Assembly: GCF_000187245.1 (NCBI RefSeq)
Contig: NC_027863.1
Coordinates: forward strand, 618,735-682,734
DNA: 64,000 bases
Direction of reading: 5' to 3'
Origin: Ogataea parapolymorpha DL-1
Taxonomy: Eukaryota; Ascomycota; Pichiomycetes; Pichiales; Pichiaceae
Shown here: piece after piece, positions 54,563-63,559 of the stretch
Position numbering within the stretch: the stretch's first letter is position 1
How the letters are laid out: every line of letters starts with the position of its first letter
Position numbers and translations under genes: made by a program
Notes under the pieces: model-generated
Told to the model about the DNA's origin: nothing
What the model saw: the letters and a program-made list of their open reading frames with translations, nothing else
Database searches by the model: none

Positions 54563-54983
54563 TCACCCATGATTATGTTCATGTTCGCACTGGGCGCATT
54601 TCTTGCGCTTGTATTTCGGTTGTCTTTCGTAAGCGTTCGGCTTGGAAGGACCCTCATGATCACTTTCATCTGAGGATGAGGAGGACGATGAGGAGGACTC
54701 CGATTCCGATTCGGTTTCTTCGACCTCGTACTCGTCCTCGTTGTTAGGATGGAAAATGCAGCAGACTGACTCGTTAGCATGATACAGCAACATTAATGTA
54801 CTTACTTTTAGACTTCTTCTTGTTCATGAACTCGTTATCGACCACGCCTTCTTCCCATCTCACTCTGTTTCTTTGCTTCTTTTTCTGTTTTTCCTCAGCA
54901 GGATAAAGTCGCAATACATTTCGCACAGGAACAGTCTCTGTTTGTGTTGTAGTTTGAGTTGGCTGAGAAGTCTCTGAAGGCAT
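54563..54983 (-). CDS. YPI1: PP1 phosphatase inhibitor Ypi1 (PPP1R11), two exons
   Basis: complement(join(54563..54765, 54806..54983)), 126 residues. Splicing joins ...RVRWEEGVVDNEFMNKKKSK to Ile-CCIFHPNNEDEYEVEE, restoring the family hallmark (VRWEE..VDNE...KKKSKICCIFH). The C-terminal third has an acidic-Ser stretch (ETESESESSSSSSSSSDESD) and a Cys/His tail (KCAQCEHEHNHG). Role: binds and regulates Glc7 (PP1), with links to ion homeostasis. The two exons appear as separate frames without splicing. The stop touches that of NIC96. Confidence 0.95.
54766..54805 (-). other. Intron of YPI1 (40 nt)
   Basis: On the minus strand it starts GTAAGT and ends TCAG, with branch motif TGCTAAC whose A lies 8 nt before the intron end. 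Phase 1; it splits the codon for Ile of SKICC. Confidence 0.93.
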
Positions 54984-55071
54984 TTTGGATTGCCTTTTTT
55001 TTTTGTATTTACTAGAAATATCAATATCAAAACTCCGGTGTAAGGGGGTATTCAAAATAATAATCTACAAA

Positions 55072-56607
55072 CTAAACACTAATTGCTGGGTAAAGAGATT
55101 GTCTCGAGGTCTGCGGCTTGTCCAATTCTTCCACCAGATCATTCAAATAAGCGGAAATCGTACTGATAAGCTCGCGATGCTTGTAGAATTGCGCCCATTG
55201 CTCAGCGTCCTCAGAATCTGACTCAGAGTCCGAACCATCATAGTAGCTCGAATGGTCATCGTCGTCGTCTGACGACTCGGATAGCTCAACAGCAGCAAGC
55301 CTACTAACAAGCTCCGCCTCCGTGGATCTTTGTGTGGAGCTCACATTCAGCCGTTTCACGTGATCAGAGTCAGACATGTTGACGTGGGGAGTCTTAGAAG
55401 GCAGCATTGGGTAGAGCTGGCCGTTACCAGCAACAGCCGGTTTTAGATGGAATTGGTCGTAAGACATGGAATTCGACATGTGGCTGAAGTAAGACGAAGC
55501 ATCCATCAAATCCTGCTGAGAGTGGAATCCGCCGTATCTCGAGTTGTGCAGCGGCGGAAGTGAGAAATCAGCAGAAGGACGAGAGCCTGGCATCATGGTA
55601 GCATCGAATCCGTTCAACTTGTGTGCGATTTCTGGATTGTAGGTAGGCTGGAATTTCGAGCGTTTTAAATCCTCGTACAAGGTCGGAACATTCCAAGAAA
55701 GATCGAATTTGCGCTTTCTGTTCTCGATCGGCTGAGAAGCGGGAGGTGGCGGAGGAAGAGCGTAGGGGTGAGGAAGAGGAGGGTGGTCGTAGACGGGATA
55801 ACCGTAAATCCAGTTTGTTCTCGAATAATCGTTAAATTGCTTCTCGCGCTTCGCAGCATTCTTTTTCGAGTCGTCAAAGTGGGTCTTGGTGTGTTTCTTG
55901 AGGTCCTGAGGCCTCTTGAATTTTTTGGAACACATGTTACAGGCAAAAGGTTTCAATGGAATGTGCACTCTGACATGGGAGGTAATATGGTCACGTTTGA
56001 CGGTAACCACGCGACAACCGTCCCATTGGCAACTGAGTTCGAGGTTCTTATTCGACTTTCTGCCCACATGGAAGTCGCAAACGTGTTGGTAAAGAGTTTT
56101 CGCATCATCGCAAAATTTTGTGCAATCTTTCCATTTACATTGCAAAGGACCCTCGTCTCCGTTTTTCTCACCTCTCGCTGGTGGAAAAGATTGCGTTGGA
56201 AGTGACAAAGACGGCAGTTGGGCAATCTGATGTCCCTGAGAAGCTTGCGGGACCTGAGGAATTTGAGGAACCTGTGGCCTAAAAGTTGGATAAAGGTATC
56301 TTGACTGCGAGTCGAACGGATGACATGCAGCATCTAAAGCAGATATATTAGGTAGCATCGTTCCTAAGGTAGAGTTATTCGTGGCGTTGACATTCTGCTT
56401 GATGTGCGGAGAGTTCGTGCTCTGCATACCTGGCGGAGAGTCAGGGTCTGAGGATACCTCTGTGTACGAGGAGATGGAGCCTATCGGAGAACCGGTGGAC
56501 TCCGTAGAGTGTGACTTTCTTGAAGTTCTGTCGTCACCCTGACGAGGATGGTCAGAATCGGCATTCAAATACGCCACAGGATGGACGTTCAGCGTGGACT
56601 TGCTCAT
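55072..56607 (-). CDS. RIM101: pH-response transcription factor Rim101/PacC
   Basis: 511 residues with three C2H2 fingers in PacC spacing: residues 157-180 (CKWKDC...HVCDFH), 193-215 (CQWDGC...HVRVH) and 223-243 ([21 protein letters not shown]). The first two carry the extra-long loops typical of the family. N-terminal Ser/Pro/Gln-rich region; acidic Ser/Asp C-terminal stretch (about 445-470) as in PacC/Rim101 processing-regulated tails. Role: alkaline-pH response after C-terminal processing by Rim13/Rim20. A CCAAGAAA motif lies upstream (56680-56687), suggesting autoregulation. ENA1, a classic pH-pathway target, is 22 kb away. Confidence 0.94.
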   Translation of the reverse strand: MSKSTLNVHPVAYLNADSDHPRQGDDRTSRKSHSTESTGSPIGSISSYTEVSSDPDSPPGMQSTNSPHIKQNVNATNNSTLGTMLPNISALDAACHPFDSQSRYLYPTFRPQVPQIPQVPQASQGHQIAQLPSLSLPTQSFPPARGEKNGDEGPLQCKWKDCTKFCDDAKTLYQHVCDFHVGRKSNKNLELSCQWDGCRVVTVKRDHITSHVRVHIPLKPFACNMCSKKFKRPQDLKKHTKTHFDDSKKNAAKREKQFNDYSRTNWIYGYPVYDHPPLPHPYALPPPPPASQPIENRKRKFDLSWNVPTLYEDLKRSKFQPTYNPEIAHKLNGFDATMMPGSRPSADFSLPPLHNSRYGGFHSQQDLMDASSYFSHMSNSMSYDQFHLKPAVAGNGQLYPMLPSKTPHVNMSDSDHVKRLNVSSTQRSTEAELVSRLAAVELSESSDDDDDHSSYYDGSDSESDSEDAEQWAQFYKHRELISTISAYLNDLVEELDKPQTSRQSLYPAISV

Positions 56608-56679
56608 GAGGAAAATAATTGAAATAAAGTGGTGATCAAAAAAATAGGCGAAGCAGAGCTAATTTATAATTAAGAGGAT

Positions 56680-56687
56680 TTCTTGGC
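56680..56687 (-). promoter_or_regulatory. Candidate Rim101/PacC site upstream of RIM101
   Basis: On the minus strand the sequence reads GCCAAGAAAT (core plus-strand CTTGGC at 56682-56687), 75-80 bp before the RIM101 ATG. It contains CCAAGAAA, the motif described for Candida Rim101. Confidence 0.45.
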
Positions 56688-56881
56688 ATAAATTTAATTG
56701 AGAGTTATACATTGTTTATGAGATTTGGAAAGGCTGAAACGACAAACCATGCTAATTAAACGAGTGACATGAGCTCTATTTTACCGACCCAGACCCGAAA
56801 TTATTATGCCTGGACCGGTTTCCAATAACTTGAGCTGCGCTTTTCTCCATGGGGATGTCAATGGACAACACCTCACACCTG

Positions 56882-58234
56882 TCAGGCGTCAGGGTTCGCT
56901 ACCCGAAGCACTTTCCTGCTGTAATCGACCTGATCACTCAGGCTTCGAGTAGAGAAATTATTATTATTGTAAAGTTCACTGTGGGGGTCCAGTCTCTGGT
57001 CAACCATCACCATGTCCGAGAGTGGGGTTGGCCGTTGGACAGCAGTGGGGGCCGAGCTCGATTTGCGGTGCAGCGTGAACATTGAGGCCTTTTTTGCTGA
57101 AGCAGACGGCGGTGGACTCGATGGTGTTGGGGTGTTTGGCAGCGTGCCGATAATGACGGGCTTTTCAAAGCTTTCTGTGTCTGACTCAATGGCGATCGGT
57201 CCTTTATGCTTGTTCAAATACAGTCTTCTAAGAATGAAAGTCAATAGCAGTATCAGAGCGAGAGATACAATGCCAACCACCGAAAATACTGCGGCGACTC
57301 TTCCTTTGTGATCGAAAAACGACGAGCTATTTTTGTTTGTGGCAATAGGTGTGCCGGACAGCGAGCTTTGGTTGACCTCGGTGGCTGACGATGCTGGCGT
57401 GTAGGTGATGGTTGTTTTAATCATCGTGGTTACAAGAGCTGTGGAGATGCCTGATCCCTGTGCAGAGCTGAGGTACGATGAGGTGGAGAACGCAAGCAAT
57501 TGTGACAAGGTCGAAGAGGTGGACGATGAGGCAGGAGACGACGATGAAGAGGTGGAAGAGGACGATTCTGACGATGCAGACGTCGTGGAGGAAAGTGAGG
57601 AGGAGGAGGAGGTAGTCGAAGAGGGGGATGAGGAGGAGGACGAAGGTGTGGTCGACGACGCAGTGGAGGAAGTGGCGGATCTTGACGATGATGACGAGCC
57701 TGTGGTGGCGGAGGTCTGTTCTTTTTCAGACGAAGATGAAGCAGAATTTGCACCCGCATATGTGGAATCCGAGGACGGTGTTTCACTTGGACTGGTTTCG
57801 GAAGAAGAAAACGATCCACTGTTGGCGGTCGAGCTCGATATGCTACCACCAGCAGTGCTTGATGGGCCGGCGGAGGAACTTGAAGACTCCGGATCATTAG
57901 AATTGTTTGCCAGTTGGATGTATCCGTAATAGCCATCTCCTCCGCAGTTCTCGTATCCATACCCGGGACAGGTAGTGTCGCAATTATCCAGGTCGCTGGT
58001 GTCGCCTGGCGCCGTATTCGAGCACCAACAGTTTTCTCCTTGGACAATGGCGTAGCGGTATTGGTTACAAAAGTTGGAACAGTACCCATTTGACATCCAG
58101 ATATTACTAGTAGTCACCGATCCAGTGTTTTCCCTAGAGCATAGCGCCTGCTCCAAGGCAGACCCGAGGGACACCAAGAAGAACCAGATCAACATGAAGA
58201 AGCGGGTCAGCCCAAAATGTCTGCCAATCAGCAT
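56882..58234 (-). CDS. WSC-type cell-wall stress sensor
   Basis: 450 residues. Signal peptide (1-27, ending GSALEQA), WSC domain (about 30-108, eight cysteines including YCSNFCNQYRYA and CWCSN), a mucin-like Ser/Thr region (115-260) that is heavily O-mannosylated in this family, one membrane segment (312-335, VAAVFSVVGIVSLALILLLTFI) and a cytosolic tail ending RKVLRVANPDA, the conserved Wsc C-terminus that binds Rom2. Role: cell-wall integrity sensor upstream of Rho1-Pkc1. Which Wsc (1, 2 or 3) is not decidable. The Ser-rich part generates a false acidic ORF on the plus strand. Confidence 0.93.
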   Translation of the reverse strand: MLIGRHFGLTRFFMLIWFFLVSLGSALEQALCSRENTGSVTTSNIWMSNGYCSNFCNQYRYAIVQGENCWCSNTAPGDTSDLDNCDTTCPGYGYENCGGDGYYGYIQLANNSNDPESSSSSAGPSSTAGGSISSSTANSGSFSSSETSPSETPSSDSTYAGANSASSSSEKEQTSATTGSSSSSRSATSSTASSTTPSSSSSSPSSTTSSSSSLSSTTSASSESSSSTSSSSSPASSSTSSTLSQLLAFSTSSYLSSAQGSGISTALVTTMIKTTITYTPASSATEVNQSSLSGTPIATNKNSSSFFDHKGRVAAVFSVVGIVSLALILLLTFILRRLYLNKHKGPIAIESDTESFEKPVIIGTLPNTPTPSSPPPSASAKKASMFTLHRKSSSAPTAVQRPTPLSDMVMVDQRLDPHSELYNNNNFSTRSLSDQVDYSRKVLRVANPDA

Positions 58235-58567
58235 ATATCACGGGCTTTTCAGAAAGGAAGGCCTGTTCTATTATTGAAAAATATTCTAAATTATCCGTGC
58301 ATACTGCGATCAACATCATTTCCCAATTCGGAAGACAGCTCCCCAATAAAAGAACCCAGAAGAATTCTTGTGGAAACGTGAAAATTCCATTTACTTTACG
58401 AGAGTGGCTGCATCGAATAGCATTTGATGCAAAGCAAGTGGCCGCCGTCCTAAAGTGGAACACCTGTGCCCTTTTATTTTCGGCATTTTCTCCTGGATTC
58501 CATTCAAATGATGATACAGTTAATACACAGATGAAAGAAAATAAAGCTCACGGACCCATTGCGTCCA
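58235..58567. promoter_or_regulatory. WSC promoter / MDG1 3' flank
   Basis: 333 bp between two tandem minus-strand genes. No TATA box near the WSC start and no recognised motif; a short plus-strand ORF inside is without coding character. Confidence 0.4.
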
Positions 58568-59697
58568 TCATTTGAGCGCCTTCTTGAGCTTGGCAAAAAA
58601 CCCAGTCTTCTTCTTTGGAGATGGAGAGCTTGCGGTTTTTTGCTCAGTCTTAGCAGGTGGTGCAGATTTTGCAGGTGTCTCAGCTGCAGTAGGCTCTTTT
58701 TCAGTCTCAGGAATCTGCTCAGCTTCGTCCTTTTTAACCCTGGAGACCACTCTCTTGACGTACTTGGTCTTTTTGGCGCCCGTCTCAGAAGCCTCGCTCG
58801 CAGCTGTCTCAGCTGTATCTTGGGTGCTTGGGTTAGTTGCCTCGTCTGTGATGGCAGTCTCAGTCTGGGAAGTTGTTGGCTCCGAAGGTGCGTTCAGCGT
58901 CTTTGGGTCCACGTCTCTAACCTCGTTGAAAGCCGATATCGACTGTGGGTCCTCTGGGATCACAACTCCAGGTCCTGAAGCCGCAGCCGCATTGGTTTCT
59001 GGGGCCTCTGTAGCATTAGTGGAGCCCGCAATCGCCGAAACTTTTGACTGCTCTGCAGGGTCGAGAGTTTTGACAGCCTCAGTGGATTTAGTGGCGGTGG
59101 TAGTTCCAGCAGGCGCACTCTTGGACGAGCCAGCAGGCTCGTTGAGCGTCTTTGGGTCAACATCTCTCACTTCCGAGAAAGCAGAGATTGAGTGGGGATT
59201 GGCTGGCACCACAACACCGGGCTCTCCCAGCGTCACCTGTTGACCTTCGGAAGAAGGAAGAACAGTAGGCTTGTACTCTGCACCTCCCGTTTCAGCATTG
59301 CTCTTTGACGAGGAAGCATTTGCACCAACCAATGGCACTGGCAGGCCTCCCGCTTCAGGAATTCTAGTGGAATTTAAGCCCTGAGCAGATTCAACGTCCT
59401 TTGCATACAAGACGTTGTTTTTGTTTCCTGACTCATCCGTTTCGACTTTGTAGTTTTCGCTTGTGGTCCATTTGCCGTCCACAACGAACTTAAATGCCAC
59501 TTTCTCAGTGTCCTTGGGAAATGGGAATGACAGAGTAAAAGAACCGTCTCTCTGCTTGATAAGAGGCAACGATTGAGACCAGTTATCAAAGGACCCCGTC
59601 AAAATGACAGATTCAGGACCGGCAGGCCTACAATGTTAGCTCCACTGTATATTGAAATTGAAGTTTATACTCACCAAGTGAATTCGTGGTATGACAT
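58568..59697 (-). CDS. CRP1: Mdg1/Crp1-type protein with AMPK-like CBM48, two exons
   Basis: complement(join(58568..59627, 59675..59697)), 360 residues. A tiny 23-nt first exon (MSYHEFTW) splices to PAGPESVILTGSFDNWSQSLPL, giving the glycogen-binding-like domain of AMPK-beta type (WPAGP...VILTG.FDDW in S. cerevisiae Crp1). Without splicing there is no ATG in the open frame. The rest is a disordered Ser/Thr/Ala/Glu/Pro-rich tail containing two near-identical copies of an ISAF(S/N)EVRDVDPKTLN repeat. Basic C-terminus (KKKTGFFAKLKKALK) may bind membrane or nucleic acid. Family: Mdg1 (pheromone signalling) or Crp1 (cruciform-DNA binding); it cannot be assigned to one paralogue. Confidence 0.87.
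58892..59224 (-). repeat. Two-copy internal protein repeat in the MDG1/CRP1-type gene
   Basis: Copies at about 59141-59224 and 58892-58975 encode PGVVVPANPHSISAFSEV-type and PGVVIPEDPQSISAFNEV-type units, each followed by RDVDPKTLN. Two diverged 28-residue copies, about 250 bp apart, may be a docking motif. Confidence 0.8.
59628..59674 (-). other. Intron of MDG1/CRP1-type gene (47 nt)
   Basis: Minus strand: starts GTGAGT, branch motif AGCTAAC, ends TGTAG; the branch A lies 8 nt before the intron end. Phase 2; it splits the Trp codon of WPAGP. Exon 1 is 23 nt. Confidence 0.92.
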
Positions 59698-59824
59698 TGT
59701 AAATTATATTTATTTTATCGCGCCTTTAGTTAGGTTGTGCTGCTCACTTGCTATTAGTTTATAGATAATTTAATTTTTTGCCCCACCGTTTTTTTTTAAC
59801 CTGTGTAAGTATAAATCCCGTATT

Positions 59825-60403
59825 CTACATTAAAACACATCCGTTACTTTTAACCTGGGTCTCTTCTTCATCTGTAGGCTCCTTGCTGTCTTCGATCTGG
59901 TCAATCACGGCATTAAACGCCTCGCGAACGTTATAGTTATTTTTGGCAGAACACTCGAAGCACGGAACGTTACCGAAGCTTCTCGCCAGCTGTTTCAATT
60001 CCGCCTCTGTAACCTGTCTTTGAAAATCCAAATCGCTTTTGTTGCCCACAATCACGATCGGAGGCCCATCTTCCACCGAGCTTATTCCCAACCCATCAAG
60101 GATCTTGTCTCGCACAACAGCCAGCATGTCGAAAGACTGTCTTGAATTTATAGAGTAAACCAGCATATACCCATGAACCCCAATTAACAACTTATTATGC
60201 AAAGTAGAAAACTCATCCTGACCAGCAGTGTCCATAATTTCAAGTGAATAATCTATTCCCTTGTACTTGACCTCCTTCTTCAACTGATTCTCTATCGTCG
60301 GAAAGTAATGGTCATTAAAAGACTCTTCAGCAAACTGGGCAGCCAAAGAAGACTTGCCCACAGCCCGTGCGCCAACCAGTGCAATCTTCCGTTCTTTACT
60401 CAT
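59825..60403 (-). CDS. RHB1: Rheb GTPase (Rhb1)
   Basis: 192 residues of the Ras superfamily. P-loop GARAVGKSSL (Arg where Ras has Gly12, typical of Rheb), switch I FPTIENQ, switch II DTAGQDEFS, NKSDLD, and SAK. The C-terminus CVLM is a CAAX box; Met last favours farnesylation. Role: in yeasts, regulation of basic amino-acid uptake; in other fungi, upstream of TORC1. The sequence is full length (Rheb 184 residues), with the ATG at 60403. Confidence 0.96.
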   Translation of the reverse strand: MSKERKIALVGARAVGKSSLAAQFAEESFNDHYFPTIENQLKKEVKYKGIDYSLEIMDTAGQDEFSTLHNKLLIGVHGYMLVYSINSRQSFDMLAVVRDKILDGLGISSVEDGPPIVIVGNKSDLDFQRQVTEAELKQLARSFGNVPCFECSAKNNYNVREAFNAVIDQIEDSKEPTDEEETQVKSNGCVLM

Positions 60404-60494
60404 CGCTGTCCATAATATTCTAAGTAAATTGAATCAAATATTTACTCAGTATTTTTTTTTCTAACCGTTATATGATTGGCAGATTATTACTTAG

Positions 60495-61865
60495 TTACAT
60501 CTTGGCCCATTTCAAACACTCCAACGCGGAAACCACAATCACTATGGTGACCGGCAAAGTCAGAATCGCGTACCCGTAGAAAAGCACGCCCACCATCTCC
60601 TTCTCGAACACTTCGTTCAGCTGACAAATCTGCGACAGTTGGATAGCTGGAGGAGATGTGATGAGCAAAAATGAAGTGACCAAAAAAATCGGATCGTCAA
60701 GAATGCTCAGTCCCACATACTTGGCGCATAGTGTGATGATGGGAAGAAGCACAATGGACGGAAGCACCATCCTTGATACAAGCGATCCGAACACGATTTT
60801 GGAGTAGTGGGGGCTAGCGGGAGGAATATCTTGGGACGGAGCTAAATTTGCTCCCAATACCACCAGGATCAGTGGAATCGAAACCGATCCAAGTTGCTTT
60901 ATTGCCAAAGCCAGTGTGTTTTGGATGAATCCCTGCTTTTCGTAAAACTCGTATCTGATTTGAGGCACGCTGGCGACAATGATGGCGATCAACATGGACC
61001 ACAAAGGTGGATTCATTGCCGAGAGGAATTTGCTCCAGATCCTGAGTAGCAACGGCCTTTTTTCCTCTGCCGGCTGGTTTTCCGTCTCCACGTCGATATT
61101 GGCGCTCTTCGAGAGGCTCTCGTGAGAAGATATCGAGGAACCTTCGCTCCACCTACCAGGGTTAGGAGGCGGGTGGCTGAGCAATCCCTGTTCTTCGTCC
61201 GAGTGTTCATCTGCCGATCCGTAGCTGGACGGTCTATGGGTCTCTAGAGACTGGCTCTCAGGATCATCATCGAGAGCAATCTCCACAGAGGGAGAACGTC
61301 TTTTCAATAATGTGTTGTAACCCCAAGACCATCTGAGCACTTGCCCCAGTTGCTGGAAAATGAGCAAGTAAATCAAACCTCTGGAGGCGATCTGGTCCGG
61401 CGTGTCATTTTCGATCTCGTCCCACTCAAGACCCGGCAAGGTGTATGCAAGCGCCAAAGTCAGAGACACGGGCAGAGAGTTCGAATTGCCAAAGACAGCC
61501 ATAGCTGTGACAAAATTGGCCTCGGGCTCGGATAGCCCAAGAAGGGACGACATCCAGATGGAGGCCACGTAAGAGATTCCTGTGATGAGTGCGTAGAATA
61601 TAGGAATGACAATGACCTCCAGCACTTTCTGAAACGACAGAGAGGAGGCCAATTTCGAAAAGATAAGGGCTGGCGTGAAGAGGTCCACATTCAGCCGGGA
61701 GATGATTTTTGTGGCTTCATTGTTGAGGAGGCCTGTTTTTGCGGCCCAAAAGCCCGCTAGACAGATGATAACAACTTCAGTAACAGCCTGGAAAGTCAAG
61801 AAAGTAATCTGCTGGTAGGATAATCCGTCACTGGCGACTGCCTTGAAATACGATTCCGCAAACAT
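60495..61865 (-). CDS. Ecm3-type (auxin efflux carrier-like) membrane protein
   Basis: 456 residues of the membrane transport protein family that includes plant PINs and yeast Ecm3, YNL095C and YLR152C. Five hydrophobic segments at the start (EVVIICLAGFWAAKTGLL, VIPIFYALITGISYVASIW) and five at the end (VLPSIVLLPIITLCAKYVGL; GVLFYGYAILTLPVTIVIVVSAL) flank a cytosolic loop (about 195-270) rich in Ser/Asp/Glu. FGNSNSLPVSLTLAL is the characteristic crossing motif. Localisation is ER or vacuole in the family; substrate unknown. It is shorter than Ecm3 (613), mainly in the loop. Confidence 0.88.
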   Translation of the reverse strand: MFAESYFKAVASDGLSYQQITFLTFQAVTEVVIICLAGFWAAKTGLLNNEATKIISRLNVDLFTPALIFSKLASSLSFQKVLEVIVIPIFYALITGISYVASIWMSSLLGLSEPEANFVTAMAVFGNSNSLPVSLTLALAYTLPGLEWDEIENDTPDQIASRGLIYLLIFQQLGQVLRWSWGYNTLLKRRSPSVEIALDDDPESQSLETHRPSSYGSADEHSDEEQGLLSHPPPNPGRWSEGSSISSHESLSKSANIDVETENQPAEEKRPLLLRIWSKFLSAMNPPLWSMLIAIIVASVPQIRYEFYEKQGFIQNTLALAIKQLGSVSIPLILVVLGANLAPSQDIPPASPHYSKIVFGSLVSRMVLPSIVLLPIITLCAKYVGLSILDDPIFLVTSFLLITSPPAIQLSQICQLNEVFEKEMVGVLFYGYAILTLPVTIVIVVSALECLKWAKM

Positions 61866-62149
61866 ATGAAACGGCTCAGGGCGCTCTGAATGTTTTGGAT
61901 GATAGCAAGTGTTGTTGACGATTCTGGATCTCTGGATGAATGGACTGTTGATTCGGCGGATTCAGTTCACGGAGCAAGAAGGTACAAAGTGTTTCAATTA
62001 AAAATAGGGTGTCTGATAGAGAAGGAATTTTAGCCTGAGAGGCGACCAATCTTGGCGCAGTTTGGTGGTAGCAAAAAAAATAATTACACGGCCTTGAAAA
62101 GCCCCTTAACGTTGCCAACATCGTGCTGAATGTTAAATCACTAGAAAAC
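61866..62149. other. Intergenic region ECM3-type / XBP1-like
   Basis: 284 bp, promoter of the ECM3-type gene. An 81-codon minus-strand ORF (61876-62121) has no recognisable features and is not called. A and T runs only. Confidence 0.4.
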
Positions 62150-63202
62150 CTATATAAGTAAATCGCTGATGCTCATTTTGCGCTTGATGTCTGTTTCGGA
62201 GGCCACCGGGTGCTCAGCTTTGGACTTGTACGGGATCTCGAGTGCTCTTGGGGGGTATTGGTATTGGTACTGGCTGCTGATAAGCGAGGTGGACGAAGCT
62301 AGCGGACTGATAGGGAAATTCGAAGTTGAAAAGGACGACGACGCGGAAGACGACGAAGAGGACACGGTCGACACAATGGAGGTGTAGAACGGATTGGCGT
62401 CCAGGTTCTCTGCTGCTCTGAGAACAGAAAGCAGGCCGTCCGCTTTGGGCTTGGTGGTCTTGATCTGGAACGAGTCTGTTGCAGGACCTGCCGCAACGGA
62501 CGACACAAAAAATCCAGTCTCCGGACCCTTGTTCCGCGTGATAATGCTAGGAGACAGCGGGGGCAGCGACTTGCCGTACTCGAACTCCTGGGACCGAGAG
62601 CGCGGTTTTTTGCCGATCCTGGCGTGGGCGGAGGGCACAGAGGCCGAGGAGATGGATTTTTTGCGTCTGTTGCTTCTCTTCTTCTTCAGGTCGTCGTCGT
62701 TCACCTTCAGGCGGAGCATTCCAAAACCCTTTTCGTACGGTTTCAAACACTCGTCAACAAAGGACTCGCCAAACATAGGCACAAGGGCGTATCTGATTTT
62801 GTAGCAAAATCTGGCGGCCAGTTTGCGCGCTAAATCAAAAGGTATCCAGGTCCCCTGGATCTTCAAAAATCCTCCACGCACGCGCTTGAGGTCGGGCTCG
62901 AGCTCTGGCGATGAGTCGATCAGTTTCACGATGTCGGCTTTCGAGTTGCCTATGGCCTTCCAAAGCCCTGTGAGATGTACCAGGCCGGAGGAGTAGTCCC
63001 AGATGATCCAGGACTCGTTGATCTTGTACTCAAATACCGTCAAGTAGTTGCGCGGATCGATGGAGGTCGAGTACTTGCGCTTCGTGATGGACGAAACGGA
63101 AGGGATAATCTCTTGTTGTTCCTTCGGGATCCGGGCCAGCACGGCCGGAGGGATCTGCCGGATAGGGTATCTGACCGGGTTTGGTGAATCGGTTTGAAGC
63201 AT
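62150..63202 (-). CDS. XBP1: Xbp1-like KilA-N/APSES transcriptional repressor
   Basis: 350 residues. A KilA-N/APSES DNA-binding domain (about 45-150) is seen in the sequence: TVFEYKINESWIIWDYSSGLVHLTGLWKAIGNSKADIVKLIDSS; further on, RVRGGFLKIQGTWIPFDLARKLAARFCYKIRYALVPMFG, the pattern of S. cerevisiae Xbp1. A basic Ser-rich stretch (KKKRSNRRKKS) follows, then a Ser/Tyr-rich tail. Xbp1 is a stress- and quiescence-induced repressor with CTCGA-type sites. It is about half the length of S. cerevisiae Xbp1 (647). The promoter holds a GATA cluster. Confidence 0.83.
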   Translation of the reverse strand: MLQTDSPNPVRYPIRQIPPAVLARIPKEQQEIIPSVSSITKRKYSTSIDPRNYLTVFEYKINESWIIWDYSSGLVHLTGLWKAIGNSKADIVKLIDSSPELEPDLKRVRGGFLKIQGTWIPFDLARKLAARFCYKIRYALVPMFGESFVDECLKPYEKGFGMLRLKVNDDDLKKKRSNRRKKSISSASVPSAHARIGKKPRSRSQEFEYGKSLPPLSPSIITRNKGPETGFFVSSVAAGPATDSFQIKTTKPKADGLLSVLRAAENLDANPFYTSIVSTVSSSSSSASSSFSTSNFPISPLASSTSLISSQYQYQYPPRALEIPYKSKAEHPVASETDIKRKMSISDLLI

Positions 63203-63559
63203 TTTCTCACACAGAGATAAAGCCTTTTCAAATGGGTGAGGAGGAAAACTTGTAAATCCAGTTGCTCAAATTGTCGCAAAATAAATGCCGTTATCTCAAG
63301 GAGATAAGTATCTGCACGTAAAAAAATTGCCAGATAAGAAGAGATAAGATAAAAGGTATGGCCCGTGCCGAGCTAAGGAGGGGTCTGGGATCGTCGTTGA
63401 ATGTGCTTGGATCGTTTGCGACTGCCAGAGATATATATTAGTGACTATATATTTGGTGTTGGCCACAAAGTCTTTTGGTGGTGCCTCGGTCCTGATGCCA
63501 CACCGCCCGAATTACTATTTTGTCACAGGTGCATGCGGTGCCATAATTTTTGAGCCAGA
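63203..63559 (-). promoter_or_regulatory. XBP1-like upstream region with a cluster of GATA sites
   Basis: 357 bp. GATAAG or GATA cores: GATAAA 63216-63221, TTATC 63291-63295 (reverse), GATAAG 63303-63308, TATC 63309-63312 (reverse), GATAAG 63333-63338, GATAAG 63343-63348, GATAAA 63348-63353. Seven in about 140 bp, far above chance. Consistent with Gln3/Gat1-type nitrogen control. A-rich and AT-rich tracts (ATATATATT near 63431) lie further upstream. Confidence 0.6.

Noticed and set aside
57405..57929. 174-codon acidic ORF opposite the WSC gene
   Set aside because: Produced by the Ser-rich mucin region read backwards (Glu/Asp runs); not a gene.
61876..62121. 81-codon minus-strand ORF between the carrier and XBP1-like genes
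   Set aside because: No recognisable motif; lies in promoter sequence and has no conserved feature I can support.
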